Shown: positions 1 through 7,086, numbered from the stretch's first letter. The stretch: 7,354 nt of DNA from DATAYF01 sp036272735 (GCA_036272735.1 DATAYF010000610.1:1-7354), one strand, 5' to 3'. Numbers and translations: made by a program. Notes: generated by a model not told the origin, from the letters alone.

Positions 1-637
1 AAGGCACAACGAGAACGCAAACTGGCGGCGCATCGCAAAAGCCTGCATGGGCGCATGGCGCATGAAATCGTGCGCATCGGCACCACCATCGTCCTCGAAA
101 AGATCAGTTATAAAGCATGGCAGAAACAGTACGGCAAAAGCGTGGGACTTCGCGCTCCAGGGATGTTTGTTGAGCGATTGAGACGCACCGTTGCAAGCAC
201 GGGCGGCACCCTGCTCGAAGTCTCCCCACGCATGACGAAACTCTCGCAATTTTGTCACGGCTGTGGAACCTGTGTCAAAAAGCCATTGTCGCAGCGCTGG
301 CACACCTGCGCGTGCGGGCGGGTGGGGCATAGGTCCCGTGCAGCGGGATCTCTACAGCGCCTTTCTGTGTGCCTATCTCGATGCAGCAGATCCCATTCCC
401 TCATGTGCCCGGTACGCAGTACCCTGGGAAGGTGCGGAGACGCGCCTGCGGGCGGTACATGAGCGATTGCAACAACGGGCAAATGAAGGGCAGTGCTTGC
501 CCCGAAGCATGGGTATTCCCCGTGCCAGAGTCCGTCCGCCTCAAAGTCTGAGCGAACCCACACCAGAGCCACTCTTCCTCCTGAGACGAGGAAGGTTGGA
601 AGCGTGGAAGGACCGCTCAGAACCCTCGCTGCTTTAG
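1..637 (+). pseudogene. tnpB: TnpB-type RNA-guided nuclease (IS200/IS605-like), 3' part, frameshifted
   Basis: The frame is already open at base 1, so the N-terminal part, with the first RuvC aspartate, lies outside the window. Reading from base 1 gives the basic helix and the I-V-L-E-K-I-S motif, with the RuvC-II glutamate at 97-99. A zinc ribbon follows: C-H-G-C at 253-264, Cys at 271, then C-A-C-G at 307-318. Next should come the RuvC-III motif, which is found one frame over as V-Q-R-D-L-Y-S-A-F-L, with Asp at 347-349. That second frame continues to a TAG at 635-637. Removing one G from the GGGG at 324-327 restores a continuous protein. As written, the first frame runs on to an unrelated stop at 460-462 and would lack the last catalytic Asp. 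TnpB proteins are guided by an RNA from the element's own 3' end and cut DNA at TAM-flanked targets. No tnpA is visible. A sequencing error in the G run is possible, and nothing decides between that and true decay. The family call is firm; the IS family is not. Confidence 0.8.
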
Positions 638-653
638 CACGGCGAGTCTTCAG
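574..653 (+). ncRNA. Probable 3' end of TnpB guide RNA (omega-RNA) and element right end
   Basis: Two hairpins overlap the tnpB 3' end. The first has a perfect 7-bp stem (CTTCCTC 574-580 with GAGGAAG 588-594) and a 7-nt loop. The second pairs CTCGC 625-629 with GCGAG 642-646 and TGC 630-632 with GCA 637-639, leaving a CG bulge at 640-641 and a TTTA loop. The CTTTAG at its tip includes the tnpB stop codon and is followed by GAGTCTTCAG. A terminal hairpin with a CTTTAG tip followed by a GAGT..TTCA-like end is the usual arrangement at the right end of IS1341-type tnpB elements, where the scaffold ends and the guide begins. On this reading the element ends near 653 and the guide would start near 654. 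The 5' limit of the RNA is not determined, and no left end is present to compare. The fold was done by hand. Confidence 0.45.
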
Positions 654-772
654 TTTGCAACCTTTCGACCGTGCACTCTGTATCTTACAGTAGAATGCTG
701 TTATATAAAGGCACCGAGAGGGATGAAGAAAAAACCTCTGCATCGGGTTACATTTCATAAGTTGGAACAAAC

Positions 773-1696
773 ATGAGACGAAAAGTATCTGTCCTCACGG
801 CGGTGGCTGTTGCCACGCTTGCCACTATCGTTGGCTTAATAACCTCTTATCAAGCCTGGTTGCGTCGGCAACGTGCACGTTTGCAAGCTGAAAGCTCGAT
901 CATTGGAACAGCGCTCGGCCCGGTCGAATATTGTATGTGGGGGCAAGGACCTGCCGTGCTGGTCGTGCATGGTACGCCCGGTGGCTATGATCAAGGCTTT
1001 GCCTTTTCCAAGTTGGTTGGCAGCCAGCATGCCACGTTTATCGCCATCTCGCGCCCCGGCTATCTACGCACGCCGCTCGCGCTCGCCAGGACCCCAGAAG
1101 AACAGGCCGATCTCTCCGCGGCAGTGCTGGATGCGCTGGGGATCGCACAAACAGCCATCATTGGTATTTCTGGCGGCGGCCCCTCGGCCATCCAGTTTGC
1201 GCTACGCCATCCACGGCGCTGCCGTGGCCTGGTCATGATCAGTGGTGTCGCTCAACATTATTCAGAACAGGAGTTACAAGCAAATTGGTCGCCTGCACGC
1301 CGCTTGTTCAATCGTATTTATAGCAGGCTGGTCGCCTCTGATTTTTTGCTCTATACGCTGTTCCCCTTCGCACGTTTGCGTCCGGCGGCGCTGCAAACCG
1401 AGAACCTTTTGCGGTCGGTAACGCTCTACACGCTGCGCCAGGTTGGTTATCACAACGATATGGAGCAGTTCGAGCGCATAACGACCTATCCATTGGAACG
1501 TATTGCGGTTCCCACGCTGGTGGTGCATGGCTGTGCCGATGACGAGGTGCCTTTCGCGCACGCTGAACTACTGGCGCACAAGGTGCCACGTGTCAAGCTG
1601 CTGGCCGTCGCGGATGCTCAACACCTGGCGTTCTACACGCACGCCGCCATCGTGATGCCAGAATTGCGTGCGTTTCTGGCGTCCCTCGTCGATTGA
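773..1696 (+). CDS. Alpha/beta-fold hydrolase with N-terminal membrane anchor
   Basis: This 307-aa protein has a complete alpha/beta-hydrolase core. The oxyanion-hole strand is H66-G-T-P-G-G. The nucleophile elbow G-I-S-G-G centres on Ser133. The acid is Asp256 in H-G-C-A-D-D-E-V-P, and the base is His284 in D-A-Q-H-L-A-F. About 160-240 is helical and aromatic and would be the cap over the active site. Residues 5-25 are hydrophobic between M-R-R-K and R-R-Q-R-A-R. This looks like an uncleaved signal anchor or a signal peptide without an obvious A-x-A site, and positive charge on both sides leaves topology unclear. The substrate is not predictable; esterase, epoxide or peptide hydrolase chemistry all remain open. 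The ATG at 773 is the first good start, but no strong Shine-Dalgarno precedes it. The leader between the transposon end and 773 contains only weak -10-like boxes (TAGAAT at 691, TATAAA at 704) without a good -35. The gene converges on its downstream neighbour across 21 bp with no convincing terminator. Confidence 0.88.
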   Translation: MRRKVSVLTAVAVATLATIVGLITSYQAWLRRQRARLQAESSIIGTALGPVEYCMWGQGPAVLVVHGTPGGYDQGFAFSKLVGSQHATFIAISRPGYLRTPLALARTPEEQADLSAAVLDALGIAQTAIIGISGGGPSAIQFALRHPRRCRGLVMISGVAQHYSEQELQANWSPARRLFNRIYSRLVASDFLLYTLFPFARLRPAALQTENLLRSVTLYTLRQVGYHNDMEQFERITTYPLERIAVPTLVVHGCADDEVPFAHAELLAHKVPRVKLLAVADAQHLAFYTHAAIVMPELRAFLASLVD

Positions 1697-1717
1697 TTTA
1701 TTCAGCAGATCGGCATC

Positions 1718-2156
1718 TTACTCTCTTAGCCAGTGATTCCAATAAGAGTGGTGAAGGCTTTCTAAGTCACGGATATTTAGAGTTTGTTGCTTTTCGTCAA
1801 AGAGTAAGATATCATCACCTCCAATGAGCAGATCTGCACCGGGAATAGCACCACCTCCTATACAAACAACATCTATTCCATTAGATGCAAGAATGGCATT
1901 TGCGATCTCTAGATCATCAACTAAACTATTGATGGTAGGGAGATCATGAATAGTTTCTGCCGTATCCCATAGCTCAAGCACAAATTGGTGGCAGTTTTTA
2001 AAAATGCCTTTGAAACAAGTATAATCAGAGTTGAGTGTCTGGGTTAAGATAGGAGATAGCTACTTCAAACTCAATGTCTCCTCCTCTTCGATGAAAGGAT
2101 ACAAATTGCCCATCATGAAGCATGTCAAACACCGATTTTTGCTCTTCGATGTTCAT
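1718..2156 (-). pseudogene. Small hypothetical protein gene split by a +1 frameshift
   Basis: Two reading frames on this strand join into one sensible protein. The first starts at ATG 2156-2154 (M-N-I-E-E-Q-K-S-V-F) and runs 43 codons, through G-D-I-E-F-E-V-A-I-S-Y-L, to a TGA at 2027-2025. The second is open from about 2059 and reads D-Y-T-C-F-K-G-I-F-K-N-C, then F-V-L-E-L-W-D-T-A-E-T-I, ending at TAA 1720-1718 after H-H-S-Y-W-N-H-W-L-R-E. The total length is 439 nt, which is 146 codons including the stop plus one base. Skipping one base near CTC-TGA-T (about 2025-2030) gives an acidic protein of about 145 aa. If the second frame is read alone, its first usual start codon is a GTG at 1981, giving only 87 aa that begin mid-domain. 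The first frame ends at a TGA immediately upstream, so the ATG at 2156 is the only reasonable start. No transmembrane or catalytic motif is visible. I do not recognise the family; the size and acidity resemble immunity-type proteins, but that is only a guess. GC is lower than in the flanking core genes. Confidence 0.6.
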
Positions 2157-2255
2157 TCCTCTTTCTCACTTTCCTGAACTTGCATTTTATGTTCTGCTGA
2201 CGCTATCTTCACTAAAGCAGCGAGTTTATGTATCAAACAACTTTTGTGTAGCCAT
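2153..2255 (-). pseudogene. Possible 33-codon ORF between priA and the small hypothetical gene, needing a +1 shift
   Basis: An ATG at 2255-2253 lies 2 nt after the priA stop codon and opens M-A-T-Q-K-L-F-D before a TAA. In the next frame the sequence continues as H-K-L-A-A-L-V-K-I-A-S-A-E-H-K-M. It then runs through a charged tail to a TGA at 2155-2153, which overlaps the ATG of the following gene as ATGA. Skipping one base near 2231 gives a 33-aa helical, charged peptide. The tight spacing at both ends looks operonic, but the ORF is short, has no Shine-Dalgarno and needs a frameshift, so it may be chance. It could equally be non-coding leader for the downstream gene. No family is recognised. 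Confidence 0.25.
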
Positions 2256-2257
2256 TG

Positions 2258-4921
2258 TTATAGCGTGCTAACCGGGTCGATATCGATATCCCACTCGGGT
2301 GCATCGATGACGCGCAGGAGTCGGTGCAGGTCGGGTCCGCGCAGAATCATTTGCCAGTGGTACTTTCCTCGAACCTTTTCCATGACTGCCGGGGCCGGTC
2401 CGACAATATCGGTCTCCTCTATGCCCAGACGGTCGATCCATTCCATCAGCTTTTCATGTAGCAGTAGGGCCTCGTTATAACAGCGCTGGCGGTTTTTATG
2501 TTGGTAGGTAAATTTAACGAAGCGGCGAAACGGCGGATAGCCGAACTGTTGCCGTGCATCTATCTCTGTGCGATAAAACTCGTGGTAGTCGTGACGTGAG
2601 GCGGTGTCAATGCAAAAATGCTGTGGGTTAAACGTTTGAATAATTACCTTCCCTGGCTGCTTGCCTCGGCCCGCACGGCCAGCCACCTGCGTTAATAGGG
2701 TGAATGTACGCTCGGTTGTGGCGTAATCGGGCAAACTCAGCGCGATATCGGCCGAGACGACGCCGACCAGGGTGACTCCTGGCAAGTCCAGTCCCTTGGC
2801 GATCATTTGTGTGCCGATTAAGATATCAGCCTCGCGATTGGCAAAGCTATCTAATAGCTGCTCGTGCGCGTGCCGATGGTGCGCGGTATCACGGTCCCAG
2901 CGCAATAGCCGGGCCGTGGGAAAACTTTGCTGAATGGTGGCCTGCACCTTCTCGGTTCCCAGCCCGAAGTAGCGTATGTTGGCACTGTGGCATTGTGGGC
3001 ATTGGTGTAACATGTGGCTGCGCCTGCCACAGTAGTGACAGAGGAGTATACGCTCTGTCGAATGGTAAGTAAGTGGGATATCGCATTGATCACACAGCGC
3101 GACGAAACCGCACTCACGACAGAGTACGCTGCTTGCTGCGCCGCGCCTGTTCAGGAACAAAATCGCTTGCTGTTGTTGGGCCAGCACGCTTTCCAGCTCT
3201 TGTTGGAGCTTGCGGCTGATAATGCTGGTGTTGCCAGCGTGCAATTCGTCGCGGAGATCGATGATTTCTACAGGTGGCAGTGATGCGCCAACGCGCTCGG
3301 GCATCTCGATAAGCTGGTATGCTTTGTGTGTGGCGTGATAATAGGTCTCGACCGAGGGTGTGGCGCTGCCCAGGATGACCGGGATGTCTAGCATCTTGCC
3401 TAGTTGTTTAGCGATCTCGCGCGCGTGGTACGTTGGACGGAAGCCGCTCTGTTTGTAGGCCGCTTCGTGCTCTTCGTCCAGAATAATGATGCCCAGGTTG
3501 GGCAGTGGTGCGAAGATGGCGGAGCGTGAACCAATGACGATATCGACCTGCCCAGAGCGAATTCTGCGCCATTCGTCGTAGCGCTCTCCGACGCTCAATT
3601 CGCTATGAATAATGGCGACGCGATTGGGAAAGCGTCCGGCGACCCTTTGGATGGCCTGCGTCGTGAGGGCAATTTCCGGCACCAGCACGATGCCGCGTTG
3701 CCCCTGCGCGATGACGTGTGCCAGTGCTTGCAAATAAACCTCGGTCTTGCCACTGCCGGTGATGCCATGCAACAGAATGGGCTGTCTGTTCCCATGAGGT
3801 TGTTGCACGATGCATTGTAGTGCCTGCTGCTGGTCTGGCGTGAGTTGTAGCGGGGCGCTGGCCGCAATGTTGCGTTGTGCCAGGGGATTTCGGCGCACTT
3901 CAGTTTTTTCAATGCTGATGATTCGTTCCTGCACCAGGGCGCGTAACTGTTTCTCGCTGAGTCCGCTAGCCGTGCACAGTTTGCTCACCGTCCACTGTGC
4001 GCTCTGCTGCTGGCTTTGAAGGAGCAGATCGATGGCGGCAAGTTGGCGTTGAGCGAGCTGTGCCTGCTCGTCTGGCTGTTCGAGTGTTAACATCATGACT
4101 GGTTCTGGCAATGCCCAGGGGTCGAAGCTTCTTCGCGATTTTTTCGTTGTCACCACGTCGCGTGTGGTCTCTGTTGTGTGCACGACTGCCGTCTCCTGGC
4201 CTTGCTGCACGCGTTGTTCGGTTTGTGCGCGCCAGTTGGCAAGCGTCTGCTCGTCGGCACATAGCCGTACCAGGTTCTTAAAAAGTGGCCTGGCTTTGGC
4301 CTGGTGCAATTGTGGCTCGTACTCCACCAGGCTGCTACTTTTGACCTCTTTGAGAATACGCCTGGTCCTGGTGGGACCGAGCAGCGCTTTCAAGCGTTTG
4401 ACGTCAATTTCACCATCGGCCAGCAATAATCCGATCAGGGCGCGTAGCGAGAGCGATGTCGTGTCATTTCCGGCTTCGGCCAACATTTCCTCGGGGTGTT
4501 CAGCCAGCTTCAGCACATAGCGAGAGCGCTGTAGTAGCCCCGGTGGTAACATCATGTGTGCGATCTGCGCCAGTGGTGAGACGTAGTATTCCGCGATCCA
4601 TTCCGCCAGAGCCATCTGGTATGGCACGAGCGCTGGTTCGTGGTCCAGAATCTCGCGTATAGGACGTAACTCTAGATGTTCCTGCTCGTTATGCTTTTCA
4701 TTGTTCGATTCTGGCTCTTGCTCATCCGCGTCCTGCTGTAGCGCGGGCTCCGTGTCGGGTCGCAACTGCCATACCACGCCTTCCACCAGGCGTTCGCCAT
4801 AGGGAACGGCCACGAGCTGTCCACGTCGTAGCTGTGGCTCCAGTTCTTCGGGTATACTATACGTGAGCAATGCTTGCTCGCGTTGCCATTGCGCCGCTGT
4901 TGTGAGCACATCTGCAAGCAT
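2258..4921 (-). CDS. priA: Primosomal protein N' (replication restart DNA helicase PriA)
   Basis: PriA binds abandoned replication forks, unwinds the lagging arm 3' to 5' and starts reloading of the replicative helicase. The 887-aa product has the N-terminal 3'-DNA-binding domain (about 1-115) and a winged-helix-like region. The superfamily-2 helicase core follows: Walker A G-I-T-G-S-G-K-T at 386-393, D-E-E-H at 482-485, G-S-A-T-P-S at 518-523, G-T-Q-M-I-A-K-G at 703-710 and Q-V-A-G-R-A-G-R at 745-752. All eight zinc cysteines are present (601, 604, 610, 613, 628, 631, 641, 644). The C-terminal domain starts near Y-P-P-F at 795. It is about 150 aa longer than E. coli PriA. The excess includes an acidic Q/E/N-rich stretch at about 58-83 in the N-terminal domain and a polar region at about 225-270. 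The ATG at 4921 is supported by a GGGAGG Shine-Dalgarno inside mutL, 9 nt upstream. It is cotranscribed with mutL, 3 bp away, and should share its promoter. Confidence 0.97.
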   Translation of the reverse strand: MLADVLTTAAQWQREQALLTYSIPEELEPQLRRGQLVAVPYGERLVEGVVWQLRPDTEPALQQDADEQEPESNNEKHNEQEHLELRPIREILDHEPALVPYQMALAEWIAEYYVSPLAQIAHMMLPPGLLQRSRYVLKLAEHPEEMLAEAGNDTTSLSLRALIGLLLADGEIDVKRLKALLGPTRTRRILKEVKSSSLVEYEPQLHQAKARPLFKNLVRLCADEQTLANWRAQTEQRVQQGQETAVVHTTETTRDVVTTKKSRRSFDPWALPEPVMMLTLEQPDEQAQLAQRQLAAIDLLLQSQQQSAQWTVSKLCTASGLSEKQLRALVQERIISIEKTEVRRNPLAQRNIAASAPLQLTPDQQQALQCIVQQPHGNRQPILLHGITGSGKTEVYLQALAHVIAQGQRGIVLVPEIALTTQAIQRVAGRFPNRVAIIHSELSVGERYDEWRRIRSGQVDIVIGSRSAIFAPLPNLGIIILDEEHEAAYKQSGFRPTYHAREIAKQLGKMLDIPVILGSATPSVETYYHATHKAYQLIEMPERVGASLPPVEIIDLRDELHAGNTSIISRKLQQELESVLAQQQQAILFLNRRGAASSVLCRECGFVALCDQCDIPLTYHSTERILLCHYCGRRSHMLHQCPQCHSANIRYFGLGTEKVQATIQQSFPTARLLRWDRDTAHHRHAHEQLLDSFANREADILIGTQMIAKGLDLPGVTLVGVVSADIALSLPDYATTERTFTLLTQVAGRAGRGKQPGKVIIQTFNPQHFCIDTASRHDYHEFYRTEIDARQQFGYPPFRRFVKFTYQHKNRQRCYNEALLLHEKLMEWIDRLGIEETDIVGPAPAVMEKVRGKYHWQMILRGPDLHRLLRVIDAPEWDIDIDPVSTL

Positions 4922-4924
4922 GCG

Positions 4925-7012
4925 CTAGCGCCTCCCGAACTCTCGCTCTAGCGACGAAAGGCCAAAATGCACAGTGGTTGGACGCCCATGGCAGCAACTA
5001 TAAGGAGCTTTGGTCTGCTCTAACTGCTCCAGCATTTCGCGCATCTCGCTCACCGTCAAAAAGTAATTCGCTTTGATGGCTGCTTTGCAAGCCACGTTAG
5101 CCAGCGCGCGTTCCTCCCAGCTTTCGGTATGCCCTAAGTTCTCCTCGGTGCTCAGTTCAAGCAGCAGTTCGTGTACCGAATGGGCACTGACGTGCTTCAC
5201 CAATACACTGGGAACAGCTTTCACCTGGATGGTATGATGATCGAGCACTTCGAGGGCAAAGCCTATAGAAGTAAGCTGGTCGAGATGCTCTTCTAACGCC
5301 TCTAGCTCGCTGGGTGCTAGCTCAAGCTCCAGGGGCGTCAGTAACAATTGCGAGATGGCTTCTCGCTCTTTGAGGGCCGCTACCATGCGTTCTAGCAAGA
5401 TGCGTTCGTGTGCCGCGTGCTGGTCGATGAGATACATGCCATCTTCGCCCTCGGTCACGATATAGCTTTGTGAAAGTTGTCCGATTACGCGTAGCCGTGG
5501 TAGTTTCTGCCTTTGTCGCGCATTGATGTGTGCTCCCAACGATGGCACATCGACCGCTTGCTGTTGTTCCGTGCGTTCAAGCGGCATGCTTTGCTGCTCA
5601 CCTTCGATGTTGGGTAGTTGCCAACCATTCAAGGTCGTACCCTTTGGTGCATGCGACGACGCGGGATGTGTCGTTTTGGTGATGGGATGCTGCTGTACGA
5701 TATCGTCAATCTCTTCGGCCTGCTCGCTGCTCTGCGTCTGTGGCTGGCGGTCTTTAGCATCCGCTTGCTGGCGTTCATCTGTTTGCACGTGGCTCTGCCA
5801 TAGACGCGACATGATTGGTGGCTGCGTGCCGCTCTCTTCTTCGCTGACGGTCATCCATGGGTTGTCTGCGGGGATGTGCCTGCTCTCTTGCTCTCCCGCT
5901 GCCTCTGGTTCATCTGCCAGTGCCTCGGCCAACTCCTGGTCAATCTCGTCCCCTTCCGCGTTCTTGCTGGTGCTGCTCTCTTCTTTGTTTGACTGCCAAT
6001 GTGGCATTTGTGGCTCTTCAAGCAGCGCATTGTGGACCGCGTGGAGGATGGCGGAGAAGACACGCCGCTCTTTAAGGAAGCGGATCTCAGTCTTGGCTGG
6101 ATGCACATTCACGTCGAGTTGGGATGGATCGATCTGAACATTGATCACGGCTACAGGATGCCGACCTTTGAGCAACAGCGTATTATACGCATTTTCCACA
6201 GCGGCCGTGAGCATGCGGCTCATGACCCAGCGCCGATTGACGAAAAACGAGATATGCTGACGTGTGCTCTTATAGCAGGCGGGACGGCTGCTATATCCCG
6301 TTACAAGCGGGTAATCAGACGTGTCGTCCTGTGCTGTTCCTTGTACCTCTATCATCTGCTCGGCTACCTGTAGCCCATACACTTCTACTAGCACACTTGC
6401 AAGCTGCCCATTGCCCGGCGTGGCAAAAATCTGGCGTCCGTCGCTGGTCACGTTGAAGCGAATTTCCGGGTAAGCCAGCGCGTATTGTTCTAGCAGGTGA
6501 TGGCAATGGCTGACCTCGGTATTGCGGCTTTTGAGGAATTTTAGCCGCGCCGGTACAGCGCTAAACAGGTTGCGCACGGTGATGCTGGTGCCTTCAGGTG
6601 ATGCTGCTGTGCTCACCTCCGAGATTTGGCCTTCGCTGGTGGCAATTTGCGCGGCTTGCTCGCCATCTTTGGGTCGACTGACCAGCGTGACCTCCGCGAC
6701 CGCTGCAATGCTTGCCAGGGCCTCACCACGAAATCCGAGGGAGCGAATATGCTCAAGATCATCGATCTGTGCAACTTTGCTGGTGGCGTGGCGCGCGAGT
6801 GCGAGTGGCAGTTCCTCGGCCGCGATACCACAACCATTATCGGTCACGCGTATGAGCTGCAATCCGCCATGCATCAGATCGACGCGAATATGTGTTGCCC
6901 CTGCATCGATGCTGTTCTCAATCAATTCCTTGACCACAGATGCCGGTCGCTCCACGACTTCGCCCGCCGCAATTTTGGCCGCCACATCGGGTGCAAGCTG
7001 TTTTATCGGCAT
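4925..7012 (-). CDS. mutL: DNA mismatch repair protein MutL, endonuclease type
   Basis: MutL links MutS mismatch recognition to strand removal. The 695-aa product has a complete GHKL ATPase domain (about 1-330). Glu29 and Asn33 occur in K-E-L-I-E-N-S-I-D-A-G, D-N-G-C-G-I is at 58-63, A-T-S-K at 76-79, G-F-R-G-E-A-L at 93-99 and the D-V-N-V-H-P-A-K lobe at 300-307. A Q/E/S-rich disordered linker covers about 335-500. The C-terminal dimerisation domain carries D-Q-H-A-x2-E-x4-E (530-541), A-C-K-A-A-I-K-A (641-648) and C-C-H-G-R-P (673-678). This is the metal-binding nicking endonuclease set found in bacteria without MutH. Q-L-L-L-T-P at 555-560 fits the beta-clamp-binding motif known from Bacillus MutL, by position and pattern. 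The Pro usual in C-P-H-G-R-P is Cys674 here, but C673-x-H675 is kept. The ATG at 7012 aligns with the conserved M-P-I start of the family. No mutS is present in the window. It is the first gene of the mutL-priA unit. Confidence 0.97.
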   Translation of the reverse strand: MPIKQLAPDVAAKIAAGEVVERPASVVKELIENSIDAGATHIRVDLMHGGLQLIRVTDNGCGIAAEELPLALARHATSKVAQIDDLEHIRSLGFRGEALASIAAVAEVTLVSRPKDGEQAAQIATSEGQISEVSTAASPEGTSITVRNLFSAVPARLKFLKSRNTEVSHCHHLLEQYALAYPEIRFNVTSDGRQIFATPGNGQLASVLVEVYGLQVAEQMIEVQGTAQDDTSDYPLVTGYSSRPACYKSTRQHISFFVNRRWVMSRMLTAAVENAYNTLLLKGRHPVAVINVQIDPSQLDVNVHPAKTEIRFLKERRVFSAILHAVHNALLEEPQMPHWQSNKEESSTSKNAEGDEIDQELAEALADEPEAAGEQESRHIPADNPWMTVSEEESGTQPPIMSRLWQSHVQTDERQQADAKDRQPQTQSSEQAEEIDDIVQQHPITKTTHPASSHAPKGTTLNGWQLPNIEGEQQSMPLERTEQQQAVDVPSLGAHINARQRQKLPRLRVIGQLSQSYIVTEGEDGMYLIDQHAAHERILLERMVAALKEREAISQLLLTPLELELAPSELEALEEHLDQLTSIGFALEVLDHHTIQVKAVPSVLVKHVSAHSVHELLLELSTEENLGHTESWEERALANVACKAAIKANYFLTVSEMREMLEQLEQTKAPYSCCHGRPTTVHFGLSSLEREFGRR
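4931..4936 (-). promoter_or_regulatory. Ribosome binding site of priA, inside the mutL 3' end
   Basis: On the minus strand this reads GGGAGG, 9 nt before the priA ATG, and it forms part of the last sense codons of mutL. The mutL TAG (4927-4925) lies between it and the start. A perfect 10-bp palindrome GCGCTAGCGC (4922-4931) covers that stop codon and the spacer. The arrangement points to translational coupling: ribosomes finishing mutL uncover or reuse this site for priA. Confidence 0.75.
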
Positions 7013-7023
7013 AATCTACGCAA

Positions 7024-7028
7024 CCCCC
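7024..7028 (-). promoter_or_regulatory. Probable ribosome binding site of mutL
   Basis: GGGGG on the minus strand lies 11 nt before the mutL ATG. It is a G-rich but imperfect Shine-Dalgarno at slightly long spacing, clearly weaker than the priA site. Confidence 0.4.
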
Positions 7029-7059
7029 AGACTGAGCAAATTTTCTTTCTCACAAGTAA

Positions 7060-7071
7060 GAACGAGTGTTC
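7060..7071. promoter_or_regulatory. LexA/SOS-box-like operator upstream of mutL
   Basis: GAACGAGTGTTC is a perfect GAAC-N4-GTTC inverted repeat. The centre GAGT also fits R-N-R-Y of the Bacillus LexA (DinR) consensus; only the outer C/G flanks differ, being A on both sides. It begins 6 bp downstream of the TATAAT of the mutL promoter and so covers the expected transcription start, which is a classic repressor position. That Gram-positive-type LexA binds this motif is established for Firmicutes and Actinobacteria. That it does so in this organism is inference. An eight-base exact match has a chance of roughly 0.2% in a 130-bp control region. Confidence 0.55.
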
Positions 7072-7077
7072 AGGTGC

Positions 7078-7086
7078 ATTATAACA
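7078..7086 (-). promoter_or_regulatory. Extended -10 promoter of the mutL-priA operon
   Basis: On the minus strand this reads TGTTATAAT, a consensus TATAAT (7083-7078) preceded by a TGn extension. The -35 position at the usual 17-bp spacing (7106-7101) reads TCCTAA and is poor, which is typical for extended -10 promoters. The start site would fall near 7070-7071, giving a leader of about 60 nt before the mutL ATG. The GAACN4GTTC palindrome overlaps this start. Confidence 0.65.

Noticed and set aside
691..709. TAGAAT and TATATAAA as a hydrolase promoter.
   Set aside because: Neither has a recognisable -35 at 16-18 bp, so they are mentioned with the hydrolase gene but not called as a promoter.
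714..746. Imperfect inverted repeat (CCGAGAGG with CCTC and TCGG) in the hydrolase leader.
   Set aside because: The stem is interrupted, the loop is long and A-rich, and there is no T tract. It is too weak to call a terminator or riboswitch.
255..770. Minus-strand open frame of 171 codons opposite tnpB.
   Set aside because: It lies mostly antisense to the two tnpB frames and then crosses the element end. There is no recognisable domain, and conserved TnpB motifs explain the other strand.
1723..1748. CTCTTA / TAAGAG inverted repeat at the convergent gene ends.
   Set aside because: Six AT-rich pairs around a 14-nt loop, with no following T run. It is not a convincing bidirectional terminator.
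2212..2224. CTCGCTGCTTTAG on the minus strand is identical to the guide-RNA hairpin arm at 625-637.
   Set aside because: The pairing 3' arm is not present beside it. About one 13-base match between any two sites, counting both strands, is expected by chance in a window of this size.
5523..6137. Long plus-strand open frame of 204 codons opposite mutL.
   Set aside because: It is a Ser/Cys-rich antisense shadow of the Q/E/S-rich MutL linker and has no domain.
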